A DNA stretch of 64,000 nt from Cristatella mucedo (lineage: Eukaryota; Bryozoa; Phylactolaemata; Cristatellidae). A model generated the notes under the pieces. That model was not told the DNA's origin. It saw only the letters and a list, made by a program, of their open reading frames with translations, and made no database searches. A program made the position numbers and the translations under genes. The stretch spans positions 4,590,001-4,654,000 of the forward strand of contig WPIO01000022.1 of assembly GCA_009760855.2 (NCBI GenBank), read 5' to 3'. Below are positions 22,372-49,790 of this stretch, in pieces. Position 1 is the first letter of the stretch, and every line of letters begins with the position of its first letter.

Positions 22372-22566
22372 TTAGGCTTGAGACTTTTCAGTGGCGCATT
22401 CGAAGCCTAGACGAATTTCGGCGTGCTCATGGAGGTCAGGAGGAGACTTCTTGAGACAGAACTGCCTCTCTGTGTGGAGGGTGCTGCGAGAGGACCTGGG
22501 CCATTGCAGAGCAGTTCCTACGACGCCCAGGCGAGGTGGTAGGCGCTCAAGAATGACATAGTGCAT
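22372..22566 (-). pseudogene. LINE reverse-transcriptase fragment (minus)
   Basis: The minus frame reads LGVVGTALQWPRSSRS and HAEIRLG, matching the LG(V/I)xGTALQWFRSYLS segment of CR1/L2-type reverse transcriptases. Short and isolated. Confidence 0.6.
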
Positions 22567-22579
22567 TAGTTTTTCTGTT

Positions 22580-23702
22580 AGATCACTATCGAAATCACGT
22601 ACGATGATAAATACTATAGGAACTGCTATTTATTAATACATTGTGATCGCAAAAGTTCGACCAAACGCGACAAACCAAATTATGAATAGCTAAAATGTAA
22701 GCTATAAAAAAACAAACATCCTGATATTTTGGCGGGTTCAGATCACTAAAAATAAAATATTCTTAAGTCCGCAAAAAATCATTGACACGGGCGTAATATG
22801 CAACTAATATTTTAGTTCCCTGCGTTACACTGTGGCGTATCTTTGGTCTCTTCTCACTTTAATGGCAATTGTATACCCAATACTAAAAATAATATTTACG
22901 GTTGCATAGGGATTTGAGTGACTTGGCCTTAAGCAAATGAAATCGGTTACCTACATTTATTTAAGACATTTTCCGATACGTCCCATGCGTTCGATCATAA
23001 ATACCGAGAGCACTCAGCCTGCTCTTGCCTACTGCTCGTGCTGCCTGTGACCCAGCGCTAATGCGAGCGCTTGAGGTTCAAAATTAAATTCTGGTGGCGG
23101 CCAAATGAATCAACTTAGGTAGCTCTCACTGAGCACCTTTATCGGACGTTCTCTAGAAAGTTCGGCGTCCCTCAAGCCCTATACGGAGTAGATGCAAACA
23201 CAATGCTGTCGCTTCCTCGAAATCATGCCTTCAATATCGAAAGTATTCACACGAGCACGCACCAGTTAACTGCTACCTTTTAGCAAGCAGGTGCGACATT
23301 GATGCTTGGTGATTTCTCTGTCACAAGTATTTAGTGGACGGACTGCCAGTCAGAGAGAACTGTGGGCAGTCGGTGTACCGGATACTATGGAGCAGAAACG
23401 TTCGATTTTATATGCCTCCTGCGTCAAGCCATCCCCACCAACAAAAAAATTTAAAAGATTTGCTTCCTGAAGATCTCATACCAGAAATTGGAGAGATATC
23501 GCTCTTTCTTGAATGCTTTCGTGACTATAGGCTGAGATTGTTTTTAGATCATTAACAACCACACGTTCTTAGGATCAGTGAATAATTGTGGCCACTAATC
23601 ACTACATATGCGTGTGAAGCTTGTTTTGATTGGCTTGATGAGAATAGTCTGTTCATTCCAGCACATTTTGCCAAATGGGACACTGTAATATAAATAGACC
23701 AC
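22580..23702. other. No recognised gene
   Basis: A plus ORF at 23,334-23,555 contains NLKDLLPEDLIPEIGEISLF, which looks protein-like but is too short and isolated to assign. Confidence 0.35.
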
Positions 23703-23800
23703 TAATAATAACAATAATAATACATTGATATAGCGTCCTCAAAGAACTTAATCTCTTTCTGGGCACTTTTTATGTGCTGCACTAGCTGCCACAACCTAGA
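23703..23800 (-). mobile_element. LINE 3' tail (minus)
   Basis: AATAATAACAATAATAATAC, then the complement of the stem-loop (CTTAATCTCTTTCTGGGCAC). Confidence 0.75.
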
Positions 23801-23984
23801 TTTCTGCCTTTACGAGAATGAATTAGGTATTAGGGCCATGTCAAGTCAAACTTGTATTCATATGGTATCACAAACCCTGAGCTAATTATGGGTAACTTGT
23901 TTAAAATCTCTAGTATATAACTTGAAGATAGCTTACATTGTATATATCAAGGTAAATTATGTGAAACGATTTACGTACTATAAA

Positions 23985-24110
23985 TATAAATATAATTAAT
24001 TTGTACAGCGCCTTAAGAGAACTTAATCCATATACAGGTGCTTGACATATGCCACGGGATCGAGCCCGCAACCTCGGTCGTCAAATACATCCTCCTTAAA
24101 CCTTGATTTT
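23985..24110 (-). mobile_element. Family B SINE (minus), long-head subtype, partial
   Basis: Tail complement GCGCCTTAAGAGAACTTAAT, then CATATGCCACGGGATCGAGC (B box) and CCTCGGTCGTCAAATACAT. The A-box end is lost. Confidence 0.75.
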
Positions 24111-25291
24111 GCTATAGTCTTGTTTATAATCAACTCTTTGGTCGTTCTTGGCCGAATTCGGATAAGGCACCTGATGCGACCAAATAATTGCTTATAATAA
24201 TAATAACAATAAGTCACTCGTTCGCATCCTAAAAGAAATAAATATATATCAATCGTCTTACGATTTGTCAAGCCATCTTGGCCATTCTTATCCATAATTA
24301 CCCAGAGCTTAAAAACTTGACTGTGTCAGCACCAAGGTCAAGCCGTTATGTTATAGCTAGCTGTCGACCTGGTCACTTACCCTGGTATCGGCCACTGAGC
24401 ACCCAGCTAATATGCATGAGAACGGCATTGGCGGTCACTGTCAGCCTGAACTAACTGATCCAATCTCTATTTTATCTTAATTTTTGGAGTCGAGAGCATA
24501 TTGAATGAATAGTCAGTTCAAAATCATTCAGCTGTGCATATCGCCGTAATGCTAGGACTCGGAATCAATACTGACACATTGCAGCAAATGTGAAGCGCCT
24601 AATATTGTGTGGCCATGTCCTGTGTGTTTCGTTCAGGGCCGACTTTGCCTGGATAAACACTGCAGCTGTGGTCGATGGTCGAAACGTCCGCTGGATAGAT
24701 GCTGCTGTCGTTACCATAACCTGGCTAGATACATGCACACACAGGCTCGTTGGTATCGGAGGACAGTGCTAGCTAGCATTTGCTTTTTCGATCCGTGCCT
24801 TTCCCATCTTTATTTTCCCAGCGAATGAATGGCATCTAATCCGAGCGAGCTATTATTACTTATATGCGACAAATATCTCGGATTAGTAGAGCTTTTGTCG
24901 AGATGAGCAAGGCTGCACGATCATTCAAGTCAGTGTTTTGAAATTCTCCTCTTTCTGACATCCACGTGACTTAAGACCAGTGTATTCGAAATGTTGAACA
25001 GTATCGGTCTGCTACGAATGCTATGGCAGTTTTACGGCACGTTTACCATCTAACGTGCTTGATCTCATCTAGTACGATAGAACGCAGCACCGTCATCAGT
25101 GAATTTACTCGATACCTAAACATCGTGCTTTCATCCGACCCGTTTAGATTTCATATGCGCCCACATTATTTAATGTAGATTATTCAATTGAAACAATAAG
25201 GCGAGACACAAAAGAGAAAATTGCAGATAAAAGCTGTTGTACCACCCTTGGCGTACAGCAGCTTTTCTCCCAGATTAGAGCCAAGCGAAAT
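24111..25291. other. No gene seen
   Basis: Scattered short ORFs only; no family or shared repeat was recognised. Confidence 0.4.
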
Positions 25292-25690
25292 AATAATAGT
25301 AATAGTAATAATAATAATGCACTTGATAAAGCGCCCTCGGAGAACTCAATCTCTTTCTAGGCGCTTTACATTTGCTGCAAAGTGAAATGCAATTGAATGG
25401 TAAGTAAAATCATGCTTGAAAAAACAAAAAAATGAATAACATGGTTAGGGGTGACATGCACAGAGTCAACATGCAAATGTGGTTAGTGGCAGCATGCACA
25501 GTGTCAGCACGCATAAACACATGAAGGACGAATCACAGGGACCCACTAAATGCTGTCCTAAATAGGTGTGTTTTTAGGTTCCTTTTAAATGTGGTCAGGT
25601 CAGGGGATGTTCTGACTCAGGTCGGGAGGGAGTTCCAGGCTTTGGGAGCATACGAACTAAATGCACGGTCTCCAAAGGATTTAAGGTGTG
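25292..25690 (-). mobile_element. LINE 3' end (minus), well preserved
   Basis: About 400 bp of clean 3' end: an AAT-repeat tail, the stem-loop, the 3'UTR with repeated CAGCATGCA-like segments, then the complement of the last coding codons (PKAWNSLPT and LKTHL motifs). Confidence 0.9.
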
Positions 25691-25720
25691 TACAGGTAAG
25701 GTTATTTGATAATGACTATT

Positions 25721-25880
25721 TCCTCGCATTGGCCCAGTGGTAAAGTGTTTGCTGTTAACGACCGAGGTCAAGGTATATGTATTTGATGACCGAGGTCGCC
25801 GGCTCGAGCCCCATGGCATACGTGAAGCGCCTGAATAGATTTAAGTTCCCTTGGGGTGCTATACAAATGATTTTTTTTAT
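25721..25880 (+). mobile_element. Family B SINE, long-head subtype
   Basis: A box TGGCCCAGTGGTAAAGTG. Between the A and B boxes there is an extra segment with two GACCGAGGTC copies around GTATATGTATTTGAT. The B box is GGCTCGAGCCCC and the tail GCGCCTGAATAGATTTAAG. Confidence 0.9.
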
Positions 25881-25964
25881 ATTATTGAACACCTACATTA
25901 ATGAGGTTAAATGGACTGCTGTGTACACCTGTCTTCGGCTTAATAAACTCCTTCCCAACTTCAT

Positions 25965-26085
25965 GCCGAGCTGGTTTGGTCCAGACCAATGTCTTGCTGA
26001 GGTCGTGGCCTCGAGCCCTCAGGCATATGTAAAGCGCCTGAATAGAGATTAAGTTCTCTTAGGGCGCTATACAAATGAATTATAC
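25965..26085 (+). mobile_element. Family B SINE, short copy
   Basis: It starts GCCGAGCTGGTTTGGTCCAG, lacks about 20 bp after the A box, and keeps the B box and a complete tail GAATAGAGATTAAGTTCTCT with GGGCGCTATACAAATGAATT. Confidence 0.9.
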
Positions 26086-26937
26086 ATTGAGGGCTTCCGA
26101 TTTATTACTCAAGTCGTTGGATGAGTACACTGCCTCCATTAATAAGTCGGCATATTTCAAGCAGAGGAATATTGCCGGAACTAGGGCCTGCTTAGATGAG
26201 TATGACAAAGCCAAATTAGATCGCACCTTTGTGGTACTGCTTCTAGATTACTTCACTTCCCTTTATTCAGGACCCCGGCCTGTGCCATTTATCGTCCGAA
26301 ACTAGTGCAAAACTCAACAGCTCGCCTGGTCTGTAGTCAAAGGCGTAGCTGGCACACCGTTCCATTTAATCTTAATTGATTTGAAGATTCTTTCTCTTGC
26401 CTACAGGTCGCTTTACTTGCTTACACCAATCTACCTATTCGACCTGCTTGCTCATCTAATTGTGCTTACTCACCGCCAGTTTCTCGGCTTCCAGTACTCT
26501 CACCTGTCCTAGCATTAAACTGAAATCTTTTGGCGATCGGGCCTTCATTTCGTATACACCGAAAGCCAGGAGCTAGCTTCCGGCCTCTGCCACTACCTGA
26601 ATTTACTCTGAACCATTTAGGACTCATCTTAAGCCAAAACTGCTCTGCTCAGCTTTTCCCAGGCCCAGTAGACTTGCTTTTTTTCCTGCGTCATTGGCCT
26701 GCTTACGTGGGCATGATTCGGTGCATATTACCAACCGGTACTCTTACTAGCCAGCAGCCCCGAGGAGGGTCTTACCAATGTGAGCTCTTCCACGCTCATC
26801 TGAGCATGATACCTTGCTTGTCATTTACTTTTGGTTATTGCTTCTCTTGCAGCAAGTCATAAAGCACCTGGCAAGAGATCCGGTTCTCTTATGCTACCAT
26901 TCAAGACATTATTGTTATTATAATTATTATTATGGCT
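26078..26937 (+). mobile_element. Older decayed LINE copy
   Basis: Motifs of the LINE C-terminal domain can be read with frameshifts (SINKSAYFKQRNIAGTRACL, LDYFTSLYSG). A degenerate tail AAAGCACCTGGCAAGAGATC follows, with CTCTTATGCT and an ATT-rich end. Confidence 0.65.
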
Positions 26938-27045
26938 AAGCACGTGGCATGGTGCACATCTAGATCCGGCCCATCGGTTGACAAAAACCTCGTTATCACT
27001 AAAAGTGGTGCTGAGCAGGTCTGCCCTGGATGCGCTAAACAGCAA

Positions 27046-27164
<119 letters not shown>

Positions 27165-27942
27165 AATACCCGTACCGGCAGGCTGCCATGCCAAACTTGG
27201 AGCAATACAAGGCTATATCTATTCACAGACTCGAGGATGAGAGACTCGGGACGATCAAGCTTCTCACTGGACCAGTCAGTCGGCAGTCTACTAGCGAGCC
27301 AGCTAGAGCCTCAAGTCCGACATGGAATCGAAGGCTTTGGCCTCACATACGGTATTTCCATTAGGTGCTGCTGCATATGCCATCAGCATATCAACTTTGA
27401 CATGCCACTAACCAACACTGGAAAACAGCAGTTTAAGGCGGGTACTTCCCACTTAAGTGCAACAGGCTGATTACGTAATCAATTACGTAATGGTGCACCA
27501 GGCTAGTAATCGAGTCTGTACTGTCTCGTCTCATCTGCCAGTCGATGGCAAAACCCCTGTTGCCACCGAATAACAACCCGCTAAGTCATTTTGATGCGAT
27601 TCTCACCTGCAAGTTTTTGGAAATACTAATAGCTCACCAGTGTCGCAAGTAACGACACCCGCTTCGGATAGCGAGTAACTGAAAAACACCGTGCGCCGAT
27701 CACAAATACAAGAAATCTCAGCACTTCAGAAAGCATTTTAGCACCGCGAAGAATTATTTCATCTTCCGGCAGGAAAAGTAGCACACCAAAAAAATGCTAT
27801 CAGGATTAGGCTAGGTAGAAGTACATTTCATGGGGCGTCCTGCCACGTGCACTATGCTAAGCCCTCTAGCGCTGCCGCTTGCACCAAATGCCTCAGCAGC
27901 AGCAGTAGAGGAGGCACAGCCGCTTCGATGGAAGGTGTGCCT

Positions 27943-43023
<15,081 letters not shown>

Positions 43024-43260
43024 CGCTGATGCCTATTCCTGCATCGCACGTTAGCGACCGGCGGCGACACCTGCGATCAAGGCAAGCCCCCAACTACACC
43101 TGAGGTGAGCGCTGTTGGAGCCGGTACAACAAGGTCGACGGATGCACGACCGGAAACCGGCGCCCCTCCCACTCGCGGTTCTTAGCTTGGTGATCTAACT
43201 AGCGGCGGCGTGAGAGGTCGGTGGTATAACATGCTGCCGAGAGATCAAGCGAGCGGGATG
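43024..43260 (-). promoter_or_regulatory. SAMM50: Probable SAMM50 promoter and 5'UTR
   Basis: A CpG-rich stretch immediately upstream of the tentative start, with GC-box-like GGGAGGGGCG on the minus strand near 43,165. No TATA box is evident. Confidence 0.4.
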
Positions 43261-43929
43261 CGTCCTGTCGCTCTTAATTTATTTTCGAACTAAATTTTAC
43301 ACAGCATCATAAGAAGGATCATCATTCGCCGATGAGTTAGTTAATCAATGTGACATTCGCGTTCACTAGGCTTCATCTAGTACAGAAAATAAACCGTATA
43401 AACAGAACGCCGAATGGGACAGTTAGATGCGGAAAGGTTTAACCTGGCTACGAAATGTGGAATCGAGCTTCAAGCAGAAATTCCGACCAATGTTTGGCCA
43501 TCTGCACTTATGTATGATTACTCAGTTAAGCAGACGTAATGCCGACAGCTTACGGGAGCTTGCAAAGATAGGCTCAATCGGCACTGCCGGAACTTGAACT
43601 TATCAGGACGCCCAATCAGAGGCAAGCCGAGCGAACGTGTCGGGTAGATGTCCGACAACCCTCTCGAGGTCTCGAGGAAAGCCGGGCCCGCTCGCCTCAC
43701 CTTTCCCTACTCCTACAATCGCGTACACCACGGTTTGTGTACTAAGGACTAGAAGGACATGGTCGATTTATTTCTCGAGAAAAATTATTGAATATGAAGT
43801 ATTGTACTTCAAGTAAGCTTCGGTGCTCGGTACCTAATCAACTACACTGACCGGATGTCCATCCCATCAATGACGAACCTCACGGTGTCAGTCAGTGCAC
43901 ATAGTAACCTCGAGACGACACGACACCCC

Positions 43930-44215
43930 CTTAAAAATATGCTAAACGCGCCTATTTATCACAGCATTTAGTGAGTCCGTCGAATTTTTCCTTTGTGTGC
44001 TTATGCGTGGCGACACTGTACATGAGGCCACTAAATCATACTTGCATGCTGACCCAGTGCAATATTACCTCTAACCATGTTATGCTAGTCGGCCTTTAGC
44101 ATGCTACCGCAAACTAATCGATTATTCTTCCTTTGCAGCATATTTAAAGTGCCTAAAAATTGATAAAGCTCTTTGAATGCGCTGTGCAAATTTATTATTA
44201 TTATTATTATTATTA
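43930..44215 (+). mobile_element. LINE 3' end
   Basis: The last LINE codons (CTATTTATCACAGCATTTAG), then the 3'UTR, a diverged stem-loop AGTGCCTAAAAATTGATAAA, and (ATT)n. Confidence 0.75.
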
Positions 44216-44667
44216 TCCCTATCTGTCCGTCGCGAAATATATTTTTGAAACTCTAGAAGGCTTTTTGCAAGGCTTGTTACTTTTCCTCCAAAAAATCGTG
44301 TTTAACAAGCGTTTCTGGCAACGAAAGCCATTTCTTTACAGAGTTACAATGTTTATAAAACATCTAGGCAGACGCTAGATGATCAATAGAATAAAGAAGA
44401 AGGAGGCTTCCTACGGATGAAAATAAAAGTATCGTGATCTGAAAAAAAGAGTGAATATGCGAAAGGAATGGAAAGGTATTCTAGCACCCACAGTCCCCCA
44501 TCGGCAAACATCTGTAAACTCGCGCTGAAGTGCTGGTTTGTGCACCTGTCCACTGCTCGAAGTCACTTGCATTAGCGAAATTTTAGCAACGATAAAGTAT
44601 CAAGCAAATCAAAAGAAGAGTCAAACTAAAGCTAAAAGTTGTTTATCATTTAACTCCATTTTAACGA

Positions 44668-44850
44668 TGTACGAGGTCTTAGCTCGGGGGTAAAGCGGTA
44701 GAAATTCACAATCCATATCGTGGGTTCGAGCTCTGCAGTAGGCAACACTCTTTTACCCATTGTTAGCGATACGATTGCCGCAAGATGGTGGCTCTTTTGC
44801 CTCTCTATATAAAAGAGGCTGCTGAATCAGCCGACCTCTGCTGCTCACTC
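44668..44850 (+). mobile_element. tRNA-derived SINE, family C
   Basis: A box CTTAGCTCGGGGGTAAAG, B box ATCGTGGGTTCGAGCTCTGC, GCAACACTCTTTTACCC, and tail TATATAAAAGAGGCTGCTGA with ATCAGCC. Confidence 0.85.
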
Positions 44851-46132
44851 TTGATCTTTTTTTAAAGCCAGATACAAGTTGAGATAAGATATTTAGGATT
44901 TCAGGACGCGCCAGCACGTACTTAAACTCATCTGTTTAAGTTCAAGTTTGAAATTATAGCACCAGTCGCTGAATGAAGCCGAACTGCGATCCATCGAGAT
45001 AATCCACACCATTTTTGTTTCGCCAAGAAGTTCAAAGGTGATGATGACAAGAGCGAACTTGCAACTTTGCCTGGCGAAAACTCCACGAAGACTTTGGCTC
45101 CACGTTCTACGTCTCTCACTTTGTTCGTAGCTCCAGGCATATTTTAGGTAGACTTTAAGCAGTGGGACTCACTTTGTGAGATTTTTGTCTATTGGACAAT
45201 CTGAAATCAGTCCTTAGCCAAATATTTTGCAAGCGAAATAAGTACATCCACAAATATGCACTAACATCTAATAAGCTCACCACATGCACATTTTTACATA
45301 CCCGTCCATAAGTTTATCGGTTAAAGGCTGTTTGTAGTCTACGTGAATCGATAGTATATCTACTAGTGAACTCATGCACAAGTATGATGTAGAAACTGTA
45401 TGCTACGTGCAGATGTATATCGTGTAGGTGTATACATATAAACAATATATCTTCAAATATGTAGTTGTTCTTCTACAGGCAAATCTAGTTTTTATATCTG
45501 TAGTGGCATCCGAAAATTCGCGGACGCGGCTCTCATTACTTATAATTACTAGCAGTGCCGCAGCAAATGCCGACGGTTTCAAGTTATGAAGTTTAGAAGA
45601 CTTAATGGAAATCAAAAAATCTTCATAGTGGGTTTCTCATTATTGATTCTCTACAGGGGCCTAGGAAATTTTTATTTAAATTCTATAAACTCTCACTATC
45701 AATTAAATTATGCACAACTGACCACACGCGGGTATCATAATTTAAGCAATGTATGCATGTTCAAGTATCACAATTCATTTTTAAAGTAGCGAAACCCGAA
45801 GACCCTTAACATTGGTGCGTTTCGCAGCAAAGTAGCTACCCCAAAAGTATACCGCAAGTGTGCTCAACCCTTCTTGCAAGCTTTACCGATGGAATACTGT
45901 CAGCCGACGTCTGCTAATGTCGTTAAAAAGCTTGCTATTTTGACAAAGTGGAATAAAAAAGTGTTCCGGGTTTGCAGTAGAACTTTGAGCTAAACGACAC
46001 TACCAAGCAGAAGCTTGAAAAAGCAAACAAAACGTCACAACTGACGGTTCATCGACTCGCTTGAAAGGGCTCCTGCAGGTCATCCCAATAGATCCTAGCT
46101 AATGCCAATGCTAACTTATATAAAAACATAGT
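44851..46132. other. No recognised gene, AT-rich
   Basis: An ORF pair near 44,928-45,140 is open on both strands in part (plus frame SELATLPGENSTKTLAPRST) but interrupted by a stop and unrecognised. The rest shows nothing. Confidence 0.35.
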
Positions 46133-47295
46133 TACAGGGGACTCCGCGTATAAGAATGTCCCCTATGGAAATAATCCGCTTCTATGAATAGCAGTTCTTC
46201 GTCCCAGATTTGTTTGCAAATGTTGCGAAATGGGAAATCCGCTTTAATGAATATCGGATATAGGAATACTCCTCGTATTAGAATGGGAGTTGAGATTGGG
46301 TTTTCGATTTGTACTCCGCTTGAGTGCATATTTACAGTGAGTATAAGACGATAAGCATAATTTATGTGGGCATTTCACCGCTTGTTTATTGATGGTATGT
46401 TGTTAGCCGATTGTAACGCCCCGCGATTATGGACTACGAGCTTGACAGCTGCACCTGGATTATGAACTATGAGGTCCGCCGAACTACGAGCGTCACCGCT
46501 GGATTAGAACTGAGCCGCATACGAAATAACCGCGGTAAGCCTAGGCTTATGCAGAGTTCGATTTACGATTATGGATGAATGAGATTACGGCATGACATAA
46601 CGTGGCCATTACATATGGTGCGGTTCAGATCGCAGTCGCTCTTTCTCTTGGAACAATTGGTCTGCTGGTCGGTGAGTGCTAGCGCTGAACGCGAGCTTGC
46701 TGTAAGCCTCTTAGCGTGTCGGCTGGAAGTCACCTATTTTTACCAGCCGCAATATACAGGAGGCTGGTTTTGAGCTTTTCCTAATATGGCGTTTTGTCAT
46801 TAGCGCTGCGTGCAGAATAATGAGCGCTGTGTCTTTATCGTCGTCGCATTACTACTGGCTAAGGTCTTTGAACATTGCACGCGTATTGCCGCTGCCCGAG
46901 CTATTGTTGAACAGAAATACGCTTACATTTGAGAACAAGCTGCAAGTTTTGGAGGCGTTGAAATAAACAAAGCAACCTGCGTTAGCCGAGGAGTTCAATG
47001 TGAATCTGTTAACTATCAATATTATATTTAGAAGCAATGATAGTAATAATAATACACTTGATAAAGCGCCCTCGGAAAACTCAATCTCTTTCTTGGCGTT
47101 TTACAATTGCTGCAAAGGAAACATGATTGAGTGGTATGTAGTATCATGCTAGATAAACAGCATGAATAACATGGTTAGGGGTGACATGCACAGGGTCAGC
47201 ATGCAATAAGTCTCACTCCGCATATGGGACTACACCGCATGTAAGAATGCCTATTTGCTAGCCCGAGGGTATTTTTACCAACGGATTCGACTGTA
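46133..47295 (+). pseudogene. pogo/Tigger-like DNA transposon fossil
   Basis: The left end TACAGGGGACTCCGCG (46,133) and the complement of the right end TACAGTCGAATCCG (47,295) are imperfect inverted repeats next to TA, as expected for Tc1/mariner-superfamily insertions. Inside, 46,910-47,035 reads TLTFENKLQVLEALK, one stop, then KQPALAEEFNVN, matching the CENPB N-terminal helix-turn-helix that pogo-type transposases use to bind their ends. No DDE domain remains. A minus-strand LINE end (47,037-47,206) is inserted just after the HTH remnant. Confidence 0.7.
47037..47206 (-). mobile_element. LINE 3' tail (minus) nested in the pogo-like fossil
   Basis: AATAATAATACACTTGATAA, stem-loop complement, GGGTGACATGCACAGGGTCA, ending abruptly at ATGCAATAAG. 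Confidence 0.85.
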
Positions 47296-47539
47296 TTTCT
47301 CAGCCATGCGCTGCAAAAATGGTGATTACGTCGATCATCAATGATTTCCTTAACCGTACTGGCGTCAGCATCATGCATGATGATCGCAGAGGCGATCTAG
47401 AAAATTCGTATTATAACCTTGTTAATAATAGGAACGCCACATGTGCTGTCAGCGGAGCATGTCAGCTAGTTAGTGATAGCATGAACAATATCAAATTGCA
47501 TTCGCACTTAAAGTGCATTTCATAAAGGCCGAGAAACTG

Positions 47540-47690
47540 TCAGTTATTAGCTTCCTTTTAAGTCTTGTCGAGTCAGGGAATATCGAGACGTCAGTCGGGA
47601 GTGACTTTCCTTCAGGTTTTAGGAACGTGCAAAAAAATGCACGGTCCTCAAAGGATTTGAGGTCGGTTGGTGGCCCAGGTAGAACGACTT
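47540..47690 (-). mobile_element. LINE C-terminal fragment (minus)
   Basis: Complement of the coding end: GACGTCAGTCGGGAGTGACT, then TTCAGGTTTTAGGAACGTGC and CACGGTCCTCAAAGGATTTG. Confidence 0.7.
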
Positions 47691-47867
47691 GAGAGTAAAA
47701 ATATCGCGTGGTTCGATGCGAGTCCTGATAGCGAGGCCAGTAGTTCAAAGCGAGATCTCTGTACGATAAGAAAGTCTATCAGAAATAAAAATTCTCCCAT
47801 GAGTCCATTCACCCTTTGCTTGCTTCAAGATCCGGGTTCAAACCTGCCACTGCTGACCTCAACCGCA

Positions 47868-48345
47868 AGAGTATATCACATTCAGCTACGTAACATTGCA
47901 AAATTTTTGGGCCTGCTTAGATATTGGCACCGTGGCAAAGTTAGTCTATGCACTTGCGACATTGTATCGAGACTTTTGCACTATGCAGCAAGATTTTGAA
48001 AGGTGGTTCAAAACCGACAGCTAGAAATGTCTCCGTGAACGCCGTAGAAATCGCATAGTAATTCCTTCTACCCGCTGGCTTCCCGTCAAACCGAGCATTG
48101 ACTCCAAAGTCCTGTCACTCACCCGTCTCCTCATTTTCTTGCTCGAGTTTTCCTAAATGAAATTATTACGCCTCATGTTTTCTATAGCAACCACCGTCTC
48201 CTCTTACTCTGCTCATTTAGCTGCGCCCCCAACCATCCTAAAATCCGCCGGAGATCATGCCGTTGGTTTCTATTTCCTAAAGACGTTAACTCACTGCCAA
48301 CTGATATCACAACATCCCCTATATTGGTGACATTAAAAGAGGAGA
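47868..48345 (+). mobile_element. Decayed LINE copy
   Basis: With frameshifts it follows the family order: FQLRNIAKF, GLLRY, AKLVYALATLYRD, RWLPVKP, DSKVLSLTR, then a degenerate SFGDHAV and NSLPT. Confidence 0.6.
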
Positions 48346-48453
48346 GAGATCTACCTGTTGATTATTTAATTGCACCGTCCGCTGAAATTCTGCAATCTAT
48401 CATTGCTATAAAAATACTACATTAAGGTGCTATTCGCTGGCTCCCTATCGAGC

Positions 48454-48454
<1 letters not shown>

Positions 48455-48489
<35 letters not shown>

Positions 48490-48683
48490 CACTTGATAAA
48501 GCGTCCTCACTTAATCTCTCTCTAGGCGCTTTACATTTGCTGCAAAGGGAAATGCAATTGAAGGGTGAGTGAAATCATGCTTGCTAAACAAACAAAATGA
48601 ATAACATGGTTAGGGGTGACATGCACAGGGTCAGCATGCAAATGTGGTTAGTGGCAGCATGCACAGTGTCAGCACGCATAAGC
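48455..48683 (-). mobile_element. LINE 3' tail (minus)
   Basis: A long AAT run, TGCACTTGATAAAGCG, stem-loop complement and intact 3'UTR. Confidence 0.9.
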
Positions 48684-48689
48684 ATCGAT

Positions 48690-49220
48690 CGATTTCAAGA
48701 ATCTCAGTCTGGCTTACAGGTGGCTGCATAGCCTTTCACCAGCCTACCTATGCGACCTCAGTGCTCCTCTAGTCACGTGCTCTCGCATCATCCCCCACTC
48801 CTCAGCATATGCTCATCGCGCCGTCCCTCGAACTAAATTAAAATCTTGGCGTTGGAGCGAGACTCCAGCGTATGTGCGCCAAAAGTCCGGAACTCGCTCC
48901 TGGATTCTGCCGCAACCAGCATTTGCTTAGCGTTATTGAAATCTAAGCTAAAGACGCACTGCTGCCTGCTCCGGCCAGCTTCCCCTAAACCTCAGTGTAG
49001 TATGTGTCTTTGATGCTCTTGTGTACTTTGAGTGTTCACCTGTGCAGTATTCAAGTGCTCGCTTCTAGCCGGGGGTCCTACTAAGCGGTGGCCCGAGTGG
49101 TCTTCTTGCGTGGTTTTGCTTGGCGGTCTAAGCGTAATAAGCGGTGTACTTTAGCATACTTACCTAACCACGATACCACGCGTATTATTTACCCTCGGTT
49201 ATTGATTCGGCTGTAAAAAG
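48690..49220 (+). mobile_element. LINE C-terminal copy of another subfamily
   Basis: Reads FKNLSLAYRWLHSLSPAYLC, APSLELN-like, SESWRWSETPA and VRQKSGTRSWI remnants, then an unrelated 3'UTR ending AAAAGCTGTAAAGCGCCGGG. Confidence 0.6.
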
Positions 49221-49643
49221 CTGTAAAGCGCCGGGATAGAAGCAGCACTTCGCGATCTAGGTCGTCAGTTTGATTCCACGTGAAGAATTCCTTTGTGGCC
49301 CCATGCAAGCGTGCGATAGCCAATAAGGCTCTGCTGCCGCTAAACGTGAATGCTGAGGTTGCTGAGCTGCTGAGCCAGCTACTCTTTATTTTACTGCCTT
49401 TTAGCTTCGCTCGAGAATTCGCCTTAGTTGTGATTAGTTGGGCCGCGGACGCAGCAAAAGTAATCGGTACGGTTTCGCTTAATTGACGGCGCTGCCCCTG
49501 ATTGTTGTACGAATGGGCTGCGACGCTCGATGTGGTATGCGGTCGGAATTCGCTATTAGTTGCGACAAGGGAGTCGCGGGGGACTCCGGTGGGCGAGAGG
49601 GGCGAGGAGAGTGGTCTTGCGTCCCCCTGCTCCGTGCGTAGTT

Positions 49644-49790
49644 GCCGAGCCGGTTTGTCCCAGCGGTTAAGGTGCTCGCCCCGACCAATGGTCTGGCCGA
49701 GTTCGTAGGCTCGAGAAGCCCCATGGCATATGTGAAGCGCCTGAATAGAGATTAAGTTCTCTTTGAGCGCTATATAAATGAATTAGATAA
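49644..49790 (+). mobile_element. Family B SINE, full length
   Basis: GCCGAGCCGGTTTGTCCCAG head, B box GGCTCGAGAAGCCCC, tail AATAGAGATTAAGTTCTCTT. It runs directly into the AAT tail of a minus-strand LINE. Confidence 0.93.

Noticed and set aside
27237-27470. Plus ORF reading GFGLTYGISI and INFDMPLTN, reminiscent of a beta-barrel end
   Set aside because: SAMM50 is on the minus strand and its true C-terminus was found at 27,943-27,988; the resemblance is weak.
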